This document shows positions 7,776-16,800 of a stretch of DNA of 64,000 nt, piece after piece. The DNA is taken from assembly GCF_000949295.1 (NCBI RefSeq), contig NZ_JXYS01000023.1:1-64000 (forward strand), given 5' to 3'. Made by a program: the position numbers and the translations under genes. Every line of letters starts with the position of its first letter. Within the stretch, counting starts at the first letter, position 1. This stretch comes from Acidithrix ferrooxidans (GTDB lineage: Bacteria; Actinomycetota; Acidimicrobiia; Acidimicrobiales; Acidimicrobiaceae). Under the pieces are notes generated by a model that was given only the letters and a program-made list of their open reading frames with translations, did no database searches and was not told the origin of the DNA.

Positions 7776-7850
7776 CACTAGTGTACTGTTCTAACCTACA
7801 ACCTATGCCCCTACTGGTAGTGCACAACTAGATATGTGAGGTACTAGTTA
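7776..7850. promoter_or_regulatory. Palindrome cluster upstream of the NrdR-like gene
   Basis: Three short palindromic centres lie in the gap between the divergent NrdR-like gene (start 7750) and the small gene at 7948: CACTAGTG at 7776-7783, CTACTGGTAG at 7811-7820 (within the 13-mer CCTACTGGTAGTG, 7810-7822) and ACTAGT at 7843-7848. The last two are 30 bp apart, close to the roughly 31-bp spacing known for paired NrdR boxes, though the sequences differ from the classical box. Autoregulation is a fair guess. Confidence 0.4.
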
Positions 7851-7947
7851 TAGGTTTCGCAAATACGTTCCACGCTTACTAGAGCTGCCTCGGATAGTAT
7901 GGCGATTGGGATTAGAAACGATCCCAGTAGTAGAGAGGAAAGTAGAC

Positions 7948-8145
7948 ATGAACAAGGACCAAGCAATTCAGGCAGCACAGCAAGCGGGTGTACGGCCAGG
8001 AGATTACATCACATTGCAAAATCTAGGTCAGATCGAGCACGACCACTGGCATGCTGGTCGGACTTCAGGCCCTACGCACGTAGACGGCTGGAAGGTAGCC
8101 AACATCGGAGGCGACTGGCAAGCAGCAAAAATTCATAGCGACTAA
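7948..8145 (+). CDS. Small hypothetical protein (65 aa)
   Basis: ATG at 7948 follows the purine-rich AGAGAGGAAAG at 7932-7942, a good ribosome binding site. The product MNKDQAIQAAQQAGVRPGDY and onward is soluble, rich in His, Asp, Gly and Trp, without signal peptide or membrane segment. A strong hairpin terminator follows directly, so this is a single-gene transcription unit. I do not recognise a family. A second frame open from 7899 is a shadow lacking a comparable start. Confidence 0.7.
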   Translation: MNKDQAIQAAQQAGVRPGDYITLQNLGQIEHDHWHAGRTSGPTHVDGWKVANIGGDWQAAKIHSD

Positions 8146-8153
8146 CACGCCAT

Positions 8154-8196
8154 AGAAGACGGATCTTCAAAGCAAGAAGATCCGTCTTCTATTTTG
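8154..8196 (+). terminator. Strong rho-independent terminator
   Basis: A perfect 15-bp inverted repeat, AGAAGACGGATCTTC (8154-8168) and GAAGATCCGTCTTCT (8176-8190), with a 7-nt loop is followed by TATTTTG. It ends the transcript of the small gene at 7948. Confidence 0.85.
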
Positions 8197-8236
8197 GAAG
8201 CACAACACGTTGACATCCTTGTTCTTCGATTATAAA

Positions 8237-8512
8237 ATGAAAGTTATTCTCATGAATAAATATTCAACCGAAGATGTAATATATAACAACGAACTTCAAA
8301 TTGTCGAGTCGCTTTTCGCATTTCATCCACAATATTTTTCGATGATTGACTCCCGTCAGCTCGATGCTCTGTCCAGATACTATTTATTTAATAAGCCGTG
8401 CCCTGAGAACATATTCGCATATCGCCGCAACCTTGTAATACACGACCGCCTTATCGAACAAACAGCAAGAGAGACATTGTCGAAATTAATGCAAATTTCC
8501 GGAATGAATTGA
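8237..8512 (+). CDS. Hypothetical protein (91 aa)
   Basis: An AT-rich open frame reads MKVILMNKYSTEDVIYNNEL and onward, with an ordered mix of charged and aromatic residues that looks translated (QLDALSRYYLF, RRNLVIHDRLIEQT). The start is uncertain: ATG 8237 or ATG 8252, neither with a strong ribosome binding site. Base composition is lower in GC than the neighbours, suggesting separate acquisition. No domain is recognised. Confidence 0.4.
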   Translation: MKVILMNKYSTEDVIYNNELQIVESLFAFHPQYFSMIDSRQLDALSRYYLFNKPCPENIFAYRRNLVIHDRLIEQTARETLSKLMQISGMN

Positions 8513-8715
8513 GTCATTGTATATCACTGCTTGAGCGCGTCCTGAGTTGAATAATTCTTTAAGTTCCAAATAGCTGGTTTCTTCTTTCGCCCTAGATACC
8601 GTTATTTTCTATAGATATTCCGCTGATGCGATGGCAGAAGGTACGCTATGTCCTTTTACTTCCCTAGGGTCATTACACAACCATTCAAGATGTTACTCAT
8701 TTTCTATACGACACT

Positions 8716-9663
8716 TTAACTCTTTATTTCTGAGCGAGCAATTCTCAAGTTTTCTTTGGTAACTTGTGTGGGTGACATCGAAATAGGGGGCTTAAGCTCT
8801 GGACTGAAGAACATCACTTCATTACCTCGATAACGATTAGCGGCACTATAACTTAGAGAATACTGGATTGATTGATACCCGCGATATAGGTCAAAGATCG
8901 GTGTAACGGCATCATAAGAAACGATCCATGAACTCCGAAGACTTGTTACTCGTATCGCAATCTCTTCGTGGTGCTTATGTTCATAAAAGTTCTTATAGAG
9001 ACCTCTTCCTTTTTCGTAATACGGAGGATCAATATATGAGAGAGTGCGTTGAGCCGAATCTATTGACCCTGTCTGAAGGAAATCTTTAGCGTCCGCTTGA
9101 GTTAAGGTGATTCTATTTCTGAACCGGGCCACTTTTCTAATGCGCTGGATCAAATTAATTTTGTTATATCTTGCATCGAGTTTCCATTGACCATGCTGAT
9201 CTTTCCCGCCTATTGGTCCACCTGTTATGATTCCCGATCTATTCGTTCGGTTGAGGAAGAAAGTGGAAAACGCAAGGTCTAAATTTGTCGGATCACTGGC
9301 TAGTTGTACATCGCGCTGCCGTTCCCATTCTTCAAAAGAGACCTCGGTATCATAAATTTTTCGACAAAGGTCCTCTGTGCAGTTGAGAACCGCATCCCAG
9401 AATGCAAAAATGCTCCGGTCCAAATCATTGAGATGAATAGCATTTACATATTCTTCGAAAAGAAGTGCCAATCCCACTGCCGCGCCACCTGCAAAAGGCT
9501 CAATATAGTCACATCCAATTAACTGGTTTTGAACGATTAAAAGCTTGATGAAGTTGGCTAGCTTTCTCTTTCCACCTGGATAACGCAGTGGCGACGGATA
9601 TGTGATCAGAGAAGCGTAATTCAAGCCCAAATCGTCTCTAGAAAAGGTTGAAGTGTGTCCCAT
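8716..9663 (-). CDS. D12-class adenine-N6 DNA methyltransferase (Dam/DpnM type)
   Basis: The 315-residue protein begins with SPLRYPGGKRKLANF (about residues 24-38) and continues YIEPFAGGAAVGLAL (53-67), the SAM-binding motifs of the D12 class. The catalytic motif is DPPYY at 212-216. It probably methylates adenine in a short DNA site. The start overlaps the upstream ParB-like gene by 43 bp; a later start is possible but would come close to the YPGGK motif. No cognate restriction enzyme is visible next to it, so the pair may be a solitary modification unit or a defence system with an unusual partner. Confidence 0.85.
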   Translation of the reverse strand: MGHTSTFSRDDLGLNYASLITYPSPLRYPGGKRKLANFIKLLIVQNQLIGCDYIEPFAGGAAVGLALLFEEYVNAIHLNDLDRSIFAFWDAVLNCTEDLCRKIYDTEVSFEEWERQRDVQLASDPTNLDLAFSTFFLNRTNRSGIITGGPIGGKDQHGQWKLDARYNKINLIQRIRKVARFRNRITLTQADAKDFLQTGSIDSAQRTLSYIDPPYYEKGRGLYKNFYEHKHHEEIAIRVTSLRSSWIVSYDAVTPIFDLYRGYQSIQYSLSYSAANRYRGNEVMFFSPELKPPISMSPTQVTKENLRIARSEIKS

Positions 9664-10973
9664 CCGGTCCTAATATCAGATGGAGTGGGATTAACGTGAA
9701 AATTATGAACATATTGATTGAATGTTGCAGTCGAGGCTTGGATCATGTTTCGGTCATTGTTCGCTACAAGCTCTATAGCCTTTTTAAGCTGATCATTGAT
9801 TTGCTCTCTCACATAAAGATGCCCAGCTAGGACCTTCATTTTCTTCGCTAATGGGTCAGTTGACTGATATTCGTTGCTCAACTCACCATTGGATTGCAGA
9901 CTATGCGTAATACTAAGTTCGAGGAACAATCTAAGAAGAATCGCGCCTGCATTAGGATATGTTTCAATATTAAGGGTCTTCAGTTCATTGTAGATCCTAT
10001 TGATTCTTGGTGGCGGAATATTGAGCATGCAAGAAGAGGGTATAACGACGGTTCGTTCGACCGTATTGCGATGACGGCGACGTTTAGGTGTTTCAACTAT
10101 TGGTGTGATTCGTCCAGTAACAAGTTCACCTAGCAGTGCAGGTGACTCCCAACGTTCGCTTCTTGGCACCATTGAATTAGGTATATTTTCTGCGAACTTT
10201 TCTCGGTTTGCGGCGTGATATACGTCATGCACGTTTGAAGTCCCACTTAGAAAACTTTCGACCACATACGAAAGTCCGTCGACCAGTTCGCTGACCGGAT
10301 AATAACTTACGATTTGACCATCAACGATTTCAATGCCTAGCTTCTCTCTAACGCTTCTGCTAGAAAAAAGTCTCTCGATATTTGTCAGAATCTTCCGCCC
10401 AGAATTTTGTAATTCGGGTTCGAGTGATCCATATTGCAATACGAAGTCAATTACTTGTCCGGCAGGAGATCGGCTCCCGCTATGGCGAGCAGCAAATCGG
10501 TCTTTCTCATTCGAATTCCATTCAAACAAACCGGCACCATCATTTAGACCGGTGTGTCTAAGTTCAATCCAGTGATCGGCTTCTTGAGGATTATCAAAGA
10601 GACGTGCTTGGATTGTATCGATCGGCTTTTCGTGGAAGCGTGCTGAAAGCGTTCTCAAACGACGCTGATCCTTCGAGGATAGACATTGTTCTAAAATTGA
10701 TGGCGTGTCTAACGCCTTGAGAGCTAAAACTCGTCTATTCCCTTCGATTACCTTGTATCGCATTTTTTGGTCTTTAGTGGGAATAATTGCAATTAGGTTC
10801 ATAGGATCTAATCCATTTTTAATTATGTCGTCTGCAAGAACCACTACCTTAGTTCCAAGCATCTTGCCGAGTTCAATGTATACATCTTGCTGTGAATTTT
10901 GTTTTTGTCCTAGGCGGGGATTTTCTTCGTCAAGTAGTAAATCACTTACAACAACCTCGACAAGTTCAGCCAT
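9621..10973 (-). CDS. ParB/sulfiredoxin-fold protein paired with the Dam-type methyltransferase
   Basis: The N-terminal region (VVVSDLLLDEENPRLGQKQ, then DDIIKNGLDPMNLIAI and YKVIEGNRRVLALKAL, about residues 70-95) is the ParB N-terminal domain with its ExxRR-like motif; such domains bind CTP or act as nucleases. The remaining 300 or so residues are not recognised. I take ATG 10973 as the start because AGGGGGTT precedes it; a longer frame begins at 11051. It gives a protein of about 450 residues. The gene overlaps the methyltransferase gene, which argues for a functional pair, possibly recognition or cleavage of DNA depending on its methylation. Confidence 0.65.
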   Translation of the reverse strand: MAELVEVVVSDLLLDEENPRLGQKQNSQQDVYIELGKMLGTKVVVLADDIIKNGLDPMNLIAIIPTKDQKMRYKVIEGNRRVLALKALDTPSILEQCLSSKDQRRLRTLSARFHEKPIDTIQARLFDNPQEADHWIELRHTGLNDGAGLFEWNSNEKDRFAARHSGSRSPAGQVIDFVLQYGSLEPELQNSGRKILTNIERLFSSRSVREKLGIEIVDGQIVSYYPVSELVDGLSYVVESFLSGTSNVHDVYHAANREKFAENIPNSMVPRSERWESPALLGELVTGRITPIVETPKRRRHRNTVERTVVIPSSCMLNIPPPRINRIYNELKTLNIETYPNAGAILLRLFLELSITHSLQSNGELSNEYQSTDPLAKKMKVLAGHLYVREQINDQLKKAIELVANNDRNMIQASTATFNQYVHNFHVNPTPSDIRTGWDTLQPFLETIWA

Positions 10974-11322
10974 CGTTTCAACCCCCTGTAAATCGAACTT
11001 GACAAAGCATTCTGATGGTTCGTGATCAACCATCATTCTGCCACAAACCATTAATCGTTTAGATTCGCAGAACAGCTTATTCGTCCGAGAGATGCCAATT
11101 TGAGATTTCCGTCGAATTAAGAGTATTGCGTCATCAAAACCCAGCGATTCGGCGCTATGGCGAAGAATTGTCGCTCGAGAGTATTAGCGAACAAGGAATT
11201 CTCAATGCCAACGGTCTCAGATGAACTCAGGCTTAGTGGCCTGCTGATATAGGATACGTATCCGCATAAGTGGAAATCCTCAGATAAGAAGAAAGGACAA
11301 GAGCAAACTTTGTCATTCTGAC

Positions 11323-11532
11323 ATGCCTGATAGTGGCTTACCGGTGAAGGACTTCGTACCTAAACAGATACAGCATCGCTTGCATGCCGACGAGATTATT
11401 GAATTGATGGCAGCCTACCAAGCTGGAATCCTAATGAAAGATTTGGCAAAGCGCTACCAGATTGATCGCCGAACGGTATCAGCGATATTGAGGCGACAGG
11501 GAGTGGATAAGCGCCCTCGGCGGACCCGTTGA
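11323..11532 (+). CDS. Small HTH protein (recombinase C-terminal type)
   Basis: The 69-residue product carries MKDLAKRYQIDRRTVSAILR (about residues 41-60), a helix-turn-helix like the one ending many serine recombinases, plus a basic tail. It resembles the HTH at 2152-2463 and the one at 11752-11919. It could be a small DNA-binding regulator or directionality factor, or the left-over end of a recombinase gene from a nested element. ATG 11323 lacks a strong ribosome binding site. Confidence 0.5.
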   Translation: MPDSGLPVKDFVPKQIQHRLHADEIIELMAAYQAGILMKDLAKRYQIDRRTVSAILRRQGVDKRPRRTR

Positions 11533-11751
11533 TTGATTTGACTGAGAGATCTGTGGAGAGGTCAAGCCCCGCGGCACACTTCAATCCTAAGTCATCAATC
11601 ATCGATCTTACAAATACCGCAGATTTTCCAACATACTCGCCGATTGCTAAACCAACCCTCAACTCACGAGCTATCATGTCTTTGCAGTACCTCAGGTGCA
11701 TCTAGCTCCTCGGAGATCAGGATCCCTTGACACTGACTTGGGAGATGGGAG

Positions 11752-11919
11752 ATGAAATATACTATGCCCCAGGCCAACATCGGATCGCTTCTTGGTGACT
11801 ACCTCAGCGGGTCCTCCACCTACAAGCTCGCTCTCAAATATGGTCTAAACCGCCATACTGTCAGCAGTATCCTCGGAAAGTCTGGCATTCAGCCCGGTTG
11901 CCACCAACCCAGCGGCTGA
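11752..11919 (+). CDS. Small HTH protein (55 aa)
   Basis: ATG 11752 is preceded by GGGAGATGGGAG, a good ribosome binding site. The product reads MKYTMPQANIGSLLGDYLSG and then STYKLALKYGLNRHTVSSIL, a helix-turn-helix clearly related to TTYEIASQFGLHRHTVSRHL at the left end of the element. At 55 residues it is essentially only a DNA-binding unit. A regulator or excision factor is possible; so is a remnant of a recombinase tail. Confidence 0.5.
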   Translation: MKYTMPQANIGSLLGDYLSGSSTYKLALKYGLNRHTVSSILGKSGIQPGCHQPSG

Positions 11920-12206
11920 TCTTTGCTGAGTTCCCTAGACACTGGCAGAACGAGAGCCTATAAGTCCAGGCTACCTCGGAGGAAGAAGCCCAGTTGATCA
12001 AGACCTCGTCGCTACTAGCTCGAACCTCCTTCCATGTGCTGTCCGGCCTCGAGTCACAGTTCCGGAAAGAGCAACTAGTCTTGCAGTTAGGAACGCCGCG
12101 AAACGTGGAGTGTATGTGGGGTGTTAGTCCGCTCGATCCATTCGAAAGTTGAATATAAGCACTGGACCAGAGGCTGTCTACACACAGTCGCATTTGGAGG
12201 TGATTC

Positions 12207-12602
12207 TTGCCTCAATTGATTATTGCCGCAGGCAAGCCCTATTTGGTGATGCAGCCCGAACATCGAGCCGACCTTGAGAACCTTGTTTCCCTGCTGAGAT
12301 CCGGAGGTCTCAGCGCCGACCTTCAGATAACTGAATACGATCCGGGGCGTAGAGGAATCAGTTTCAATCAGGCCGAAGCCGTAGCTATCTATATCGGTGG
12401 TGCCATGACCGTAACGGTGATCGCAAACTTGACAAACGATATTTACGACAGGGTCAAGAACTGGGCAATTGCACGCTTCCTTGCAAAGGTAAAGAATGAT
12501 CCCAATGGCTTGCACCGTCCAGAGACTTTCACGATTTACGGCCCTGACAACGAGATCCTCAAAAGCTGGACGATCGACGACGGAGGCGAACACGAGTCCT
12601 AG
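12207..12602 (+). CDS. Hypothetical protein with one hydrophobic segment
   Basis: TTG 12207 is preceded by GGAGGTG at 12196-12202, a near-perfect ribosome binding site. The 131-residue product has a soluble N-terminal half, a hydrophobic segment AVAIYIGGAMTVTVIANL (about 58-75) and a C-terminal part ending FTIYGPDNEILKSWTIDDGG. It is convergent with the long defence operon, whose last gene ends at 12688 on the other strand. It could be a small membrane-associated effector, but no family is recognised. Confidence 0.6.
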   Translation: MPQLIIAAGKPYLVMQPEHRADLENLVSLLRSGGLSADLQITEYDPGRRGISFNQAEAVAIYIGGAMTVTVIANLTNDIYDRVKNWAIARFLAKVKNDPNGLHRPETFTIYGPDNEILKSWTIDDGGEHES

Positions 12603-12687
12603 CGAACGGTCTTCCATAACGACTTCCGTCGATAAACACTCCTGTTAATAGCTTCTCAGCGATTCTTTAATCAATCCGAACCCAAAG

Positions 12688-13965
12688 CTACTCCGCAACG
12701 ACGACAAGTGCACGACGCAACGCACCAACTGCGTCGACAACGGCATTCATGATATCCTGATTGCCGTCCCAGAAGCCCAATGGCACAGGATGTTCCGAGG
12801 TTCTAGTTAGCGACTGAAGCAGTTCAACTAACCCACGATCCTCAAAGGTTAGTGCCGGATCGTTTCTTTTTCCATACCCCCGAAAAAGTCGCAGTTTCGG
12901 TGATCGAAAAGCATCGCCCGCGAGGTCGACCTTGAAAGGGTGGTCAAAAGCGAACAGGTCGTGAAACGCCTGATTCCGGGCATCAGCAATGACTGAACGA
13001 TATCTCTCTAACGATGGCTTTCCCTTACCCACGAGCGAAAATGGCAACTTGGTGAAGCAATGGGCGAGCTCCACCTGCTCGAAAACTGTTAGCCAGAATA
13101 TTAGCGGCTTGAGATCACAGATTCCCACCATAAGGCTTAGGAACGCGCGAGCACCGTCGGCAAAATTATAAGCCACCCTCAAGAGTTCGTTGTAGACCTC
13201 ATCGTCGTCCGACTTGTCGCGGTGGATGAATAGCGCTTCCGAAAACGCTTTCACTTGTTGCTGTATTCGAACGAGCATGTTGCTGAGGATAGATGGAGCC
13301 TCGTCCACTATGTCTGTCAAGTCAACAGGACGAGCGACGGTCTCCTGGAGAGCATGAAAAGCAGTCTCAAAGATATCACTCAAGGCTGTGATGTCGATCT
13401 CGTGGTGAGCAGCTGTCGCTTGCACTGCCGCCCAAGTCGAATCCAAACTAGTAATGTCACCCAATATGATCGCATCATTCAACAACTCGGCCGCAGAAAT
13501 TTGGTTTGGCGAATAGCGCAATACCTGAGCCCAAGAAACTCCGACGAGATCAACTTCTGCGGCTTCTGGATCGCCTATTCGACCAACCAAGCTAAACATA
13601 ATCGAACCCAGCAGCGGCAATTGTTCCAAAATCGCGGTTCTAAGATCAGCGGTATCATACTCTCCAATCACTTTTGCCGGAAGGCGCTTGAATTGCGAAG
13701 TGATTCGACTTTTCATTGTTATGATGATCGGTGGTAAGAGGAAGCCCCCATTCTCGTCAACGCGAATCGCAAGATAATGAACGTTTTTGATAGTTGATTG
13801 ACCCTCGCGAAGTAGAAACGAATTATTGAAAACTATGTGATCGTTAGGGCGAATGGACTCGGCACCCTTCCAGGCGTCGAACGCGTCCGACGCAAGAAGT
13901 AATTCGCACTGATCAACCACTGCTCGCTCAATGCGCTCGACTCGTTCCATCATTACCACCACCAT
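12688..13965 (-). CDS. Uncharacterised protein with HEPN-like RxxxxH motif
   Basis: The 425-residue protein is last in the seven-gene operon, 30 bp after the PHP-ATPase gene. Its helical C-terminal half contains R330-N-Q-A-F-H335, which fits the Rx4-6H motif of HEPN ribonucleases, in the sequence ARNQAFHDLFAF. The N-terminal half (residues 1-200) is not recognised. ATG 13965 and further ATG codons at 13953 and 13950 are possible starts. If it is a HEPN nuclease, it could be the RNA-cutting effector controlled by the upstream ATPases. The HEPN call rests on one motif and predicted helicity. Confidence 0.55.
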   Translation of the reverse strand: MVVVMMERVERIERAVVDQCELLLASDAFDAWKGAESIRPNDHIVFNNSFLLREGQSTIKNVHYLAIRVDENGGFLLPPIIITMKSRITSQFKRLPAKVIGEYDTADLRTAILEQLPLLGSIMFSLVGRIGDPEAAEVDLVGVSWAQVLRYSPNQISAAELLNDAIILGDITSLDSTWAAVQATAAHHEIDITALSDIFETAFHALQETVARPVDLTDIVDEAPSILSNMLVRIQQQVKAFSEALFIHRDKSDDDEVYNELLRVAYNFADGARAFLSLMVGICDLKPLIFWLTVFEQVELAHCFTKLPFSLVGKGKPSLERYRSVIADARNQAFHDLFAFDHPFKVDLAGDAFRSPKLRLFRGYGKRNDPALTFEDRGLVELLQSLTRTSEHPVPLGFWDGNQDIMNAVVDAVGALRRALVVVAE

Positions 13966-13995
13966 GTATTTTCATAATTACTCTTGACACAAGAT

Positions 13996-16800
13996 TCAGA
14001 TCTTGTACTTCTCTTTGCGTTTCTGAAATGCCTCTTCTCCGCCGTCAAGAATTTCGCAGGCGTGCTCGCGAATGCCGTATCGACCGAGAGTTGTCTTGCT
14101 CTTCTCATTCTTTGGTTGGCTATGTTCAAGTGAACCAGTGAGGTACTCGAACGTTCGAGCGTCCCTGTTGGGGCGGTCAGCCCCATTACGGTTCGCCACT
14201 ATCACCTCTTCGGAGTCAGCACCAATCACCAGGTTCGCGTTGTGACTTACCATGATGATCTGTCGCTCACGCTTCCGCTCAACGAGGTAGGGCACGACCG
14301 TGTTGTAGATCGACCGACTATCGAGATCGTCCTCAGGCTGATCGATCAGAAGTGGCCACGGCTCCTGCGACTCATTGAGGAGTAGAGTCAATGCGAAGAG
14401 GGCCTGTTTACCTGGAGTCATCGATGATCGACCGAAGCCGCCAATCTTGTCTTCATCGAGTTCTGCTGTAAAGCGAACTTCAGGAGCGGTCGCGAGAACG
14501 TTCACAACCGTATCGACGACGGCGTATCCCTTATTGAGCTTTTGCGTGCCGGAGCGAATCGCGGCTAGGAACGATCCAGGATCATCCTGCGCCTTCACGT
14601 AGTCAAGTGGCTGCCCAACTTTCTGCACGTAATCAGTGATCTCATTCTTGTTGAACGCTAGTGACAGAGACGTTACTGTATCAGGATCGACTTGAGCTTC
14701 CACTCCGAACACGAGGTCTTCCAGAACGCGTCGTTCCTTGGTGAAAGTAGACTTAAGTTGAACGAATGCTTCGCTTCGGGTATTTAAGCTCTTCGCTATC
14801 TTCGCCGCCTCATCAGATTGCGCCTTCTCCTTCTTGGTGCGGCTTGACTCTTTCTTGTCAATCTCCCCGAGCGCCTTGACTTGCTTTTTGTGAGCTTCGC
14901 TGAGCTTTTCGAGCTCAGCGTTAGCCGTGTGCTTCGCGATAAGCTCAGCGTTATCCCTGGTGATCCGCTCGATTTCGGAATTAAGCTTTGTCAGCACACC
15001 GAGCGTAGTAATGAGCGCCTCTGTTAGCTCTTTTTCGACACTCGCATTGAGGGCATCCTTTGATCGCCGACGCTGGTATTCTACCTTAGCGGCAACTACA
15101 TCTGGCAATTGATCGCCTGACGGTTCCACTCTGACTGAGACCACGACTGAACCTGGCATCACGCTAGCTTCGTCATCGCCTGTCTTCACGGTATATTGAG
15201 AGAGCAGACGAACCTCCTCGTCAATTTCAGTCAGGCGAGTATGCCTTTCGTCGAGCTCTCCCGCTATGATTAGATATGAAGCGATCTCTTCGTCAGAAAG
15301 CTCTGATTCCTTCTTGATCTGGTCAATCTTCGCCTGAAGGTTGTCGCGTTCAGTCATAATCGCGTTCTTATCGCCAAGGTCGCGAATCGAGGCGCTCAAC
15401 CCGTCCACGGCAGCTGCTAATTCGAACCACATAACAATGCCGGCACGGATGTCGACGTTTGCGGCCCGGACTTTTGTCAGAGCCTGATCATAGTCTGTCT
15501 TGAAGTTCGGGTAGTGACGAAATAGTGACGGCACGATCTTCTGCGTGACCTTGTCGGGGTGTTCGCTGATCACATAAAGTGAGTTCTGCGGTATGTAAAT
15601 AACCTTACCGCTCGTCACTTCGGCCGACCCCCACTCGACTGAGCACACGACATCACTAACGTCTACCCAGCTCTTTCCAGCGGCCGGACCCACCATGTTG
15701 CGATCACCATTCGACACATCTATCTGCTGTTGAATCGTGTCTTCAGGATCAACAGCGTGAGCAATGAAGGCAAGCAATGCCGATTTACCAGATGATCGAC
15801 TACCGATAATGGAGTTGAGATTTCGGTTGAAGACAATCTCCGTCGGGAAGTCTGCAGTGTTAGAGAACTTCACTCGCGAGATGTATTTGTATGGTTCCTT
15901 AAAATCAGGCTCGTTCGTTTGCATAACAACCCGTTGCGCCGGTTCGATGAGGGTCTGTAAAAGACCCTCATAAGTTAGATCTGCCTTAATCCAGGTAATA
16001 TTCTGCCGCTGTCCTTCGGCATCGCTCTGCTTTCCCAATCCGCTTCGAAGAGTGTCGAAACTGTGGGCATCACAACCACCAAATACAGGCTTAGGAGTAA
16101 CTTGTTCGTCCGATTCGAGCCGATCAGTGCTGAGAAAATAATCCCTAGATGCAGGTCCAGCAAAGAACGCGTGCGACATCTTGTCAGTCTCATCGCTGAG
16201 ATTGTTCTTGCGCTTCTTGCTGCCCTTACTTTTATTTCCGGGACGAATGCCGTCTCCTTTGGCCGAAGTGACAATTAACACGTTGTCTTGGAAAATCGCA
16301 CGCTCTCCGAATGTTTGCTTGATCGCGTGCTCGATACTCGCTCGAGAAACTGTTGCACTCTCAAATTCATTCGCGCTCTTGAGTTCGGCGCAGAAGACGG
16401 GCTTCTTCGCCTTCCCAACCGTTGTCTCCGTCTGCAGCGCCATCAGAAACTTGCGTGCATCTGACGCACTAAGATCGGGTCGGAAGAGTAGGTGAATATT
16501 TACCGACTGCCCAGCATCATTGAGTACCTCAGGCAGACGGAGCTCCAAGTTCGGGAAGAAAGCCTTGTCAATAAAGCCCGGATAAAAGGACTCGTAATGC
16601 TTCTTGAACTCGAAAAAACTGTCAAGCGAGAAGTAGTCTGTGATGCCCACTCCAGCAACATCTGAATCATGAATGACCTCGCAGAACTGCTTCCAGTCAA
16701 GATCTTTGTCCGACTTGGTGTACGCATCGCCCGACTTCGTACCCGGCGTGTGGACATGCAGATCCCACTTGCGCCACTCTGATCCGCGCGGAAAGTCCAT
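13996..16800 (-). CDS. PHP-domain ATPase of the TrlF/Ppl kind
   Basis: The 934-residue protein opens with KWDLHVHTPGT (H15 and H17) and ITDYFS (53-58), with GGCDAH at 241-246: the metal-binding motifs of a PHP phosphoesterase. A Walker A motif GSRSSGKS (333-340) follows, then a long coiled-coil region (about 470-720) and an ABC-type Walker B LLIDQPEDDLD (817-827) with MVSHNAN (850-856). This is the architecture of SMC/RecN-like ATPases fused to PHP, known from the single-gene Ppl defence proteins. The start overlaps the upstream stop by one base. It probably senses or processes nucleic acid ends during infection. Confidence 0.8.
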   Translation of the reverse strand: MDFPRGSEWRKWDLHVHTPGTKSGDAYTKSDKDLDWKQFCEVIHDSDVAGVGITDYFSLDSFFEFKKHYESFYPGFIDKAFFPNLELRLPEVLNDAGQSVNIHLLFRPDLSASDARKFLMALQTETTVGKAKKPVFCAELKSANEFESATVSRASIEHAIKQTFGERAIFQDNVLIVTSAKGDGIRPGNKSKGSKKRKNNLSDETDKMSHAFFAGPASRDYFLSTDRLESDEQVTPKPVFGGCDAHSFDTLRSGLGKQSDAEGQRQNITWIKADLTYEGLLQTLIEPAQRVVMQTNEPDFKEPYKYISRVKFSNTADFPTEIVFNRNLNSIIGSRSSGKSALLAFIAHAVDPEDTIQQQIDVSNGDRNMVGPAAGKSWVDVSDVVCSVEWGSAEVTSGKVIYIPQNSLYVISEHPDKVTQKIVPSLFRHYPNFKTDYDQALTKVRAANVDIRAGIVMWFELAAAVDGLSASIRDLGDKNAIMTERDNLQAKIDQIKKESELSDEEIASYLIIAGELDERHTRLTEIDEEVRLLSQYTVKTGDDEASVMPGSVVVSVRVEPSGDQLPDVVAAKVEYQRRRSKDALNASVEKELTEALITTLGVLTKLNSEIERITRDNAELIAKHTANAELEKLSEAHKKQVKALGEIDKKESSRTKKEKAQSDEAAKIAKSLNTRSEAFVQLKSTFTKERRVLEDLVFGVEAQVDPDTVTSLSLAFNKNEITDYVQKVGQPLDYVKAQDDPGSFLAAIRSGTQKLNKGYAVVDTVVNVLATAPEVRFTAELDEDKIGGFGRSSMTPGKQALFALTLLLNESQEPWPLLIDQPEDDLDSRSIYNTVVPYLVERKRERQIIMVSHNANLVIGADSEEVIVANRNGADRPNRDARTFEYLTGSLEHSQPKNEKSKTTLGRYGIREHACEILDGGEEAFQKRKEKYKI

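Noticed and set aside
7899-8138. Second protein overlapping the small gene at 7948
   Set aside because: It lies in another frame without a ribosome binding site close to its start; the 7948 frame has one and ends at the terminator.
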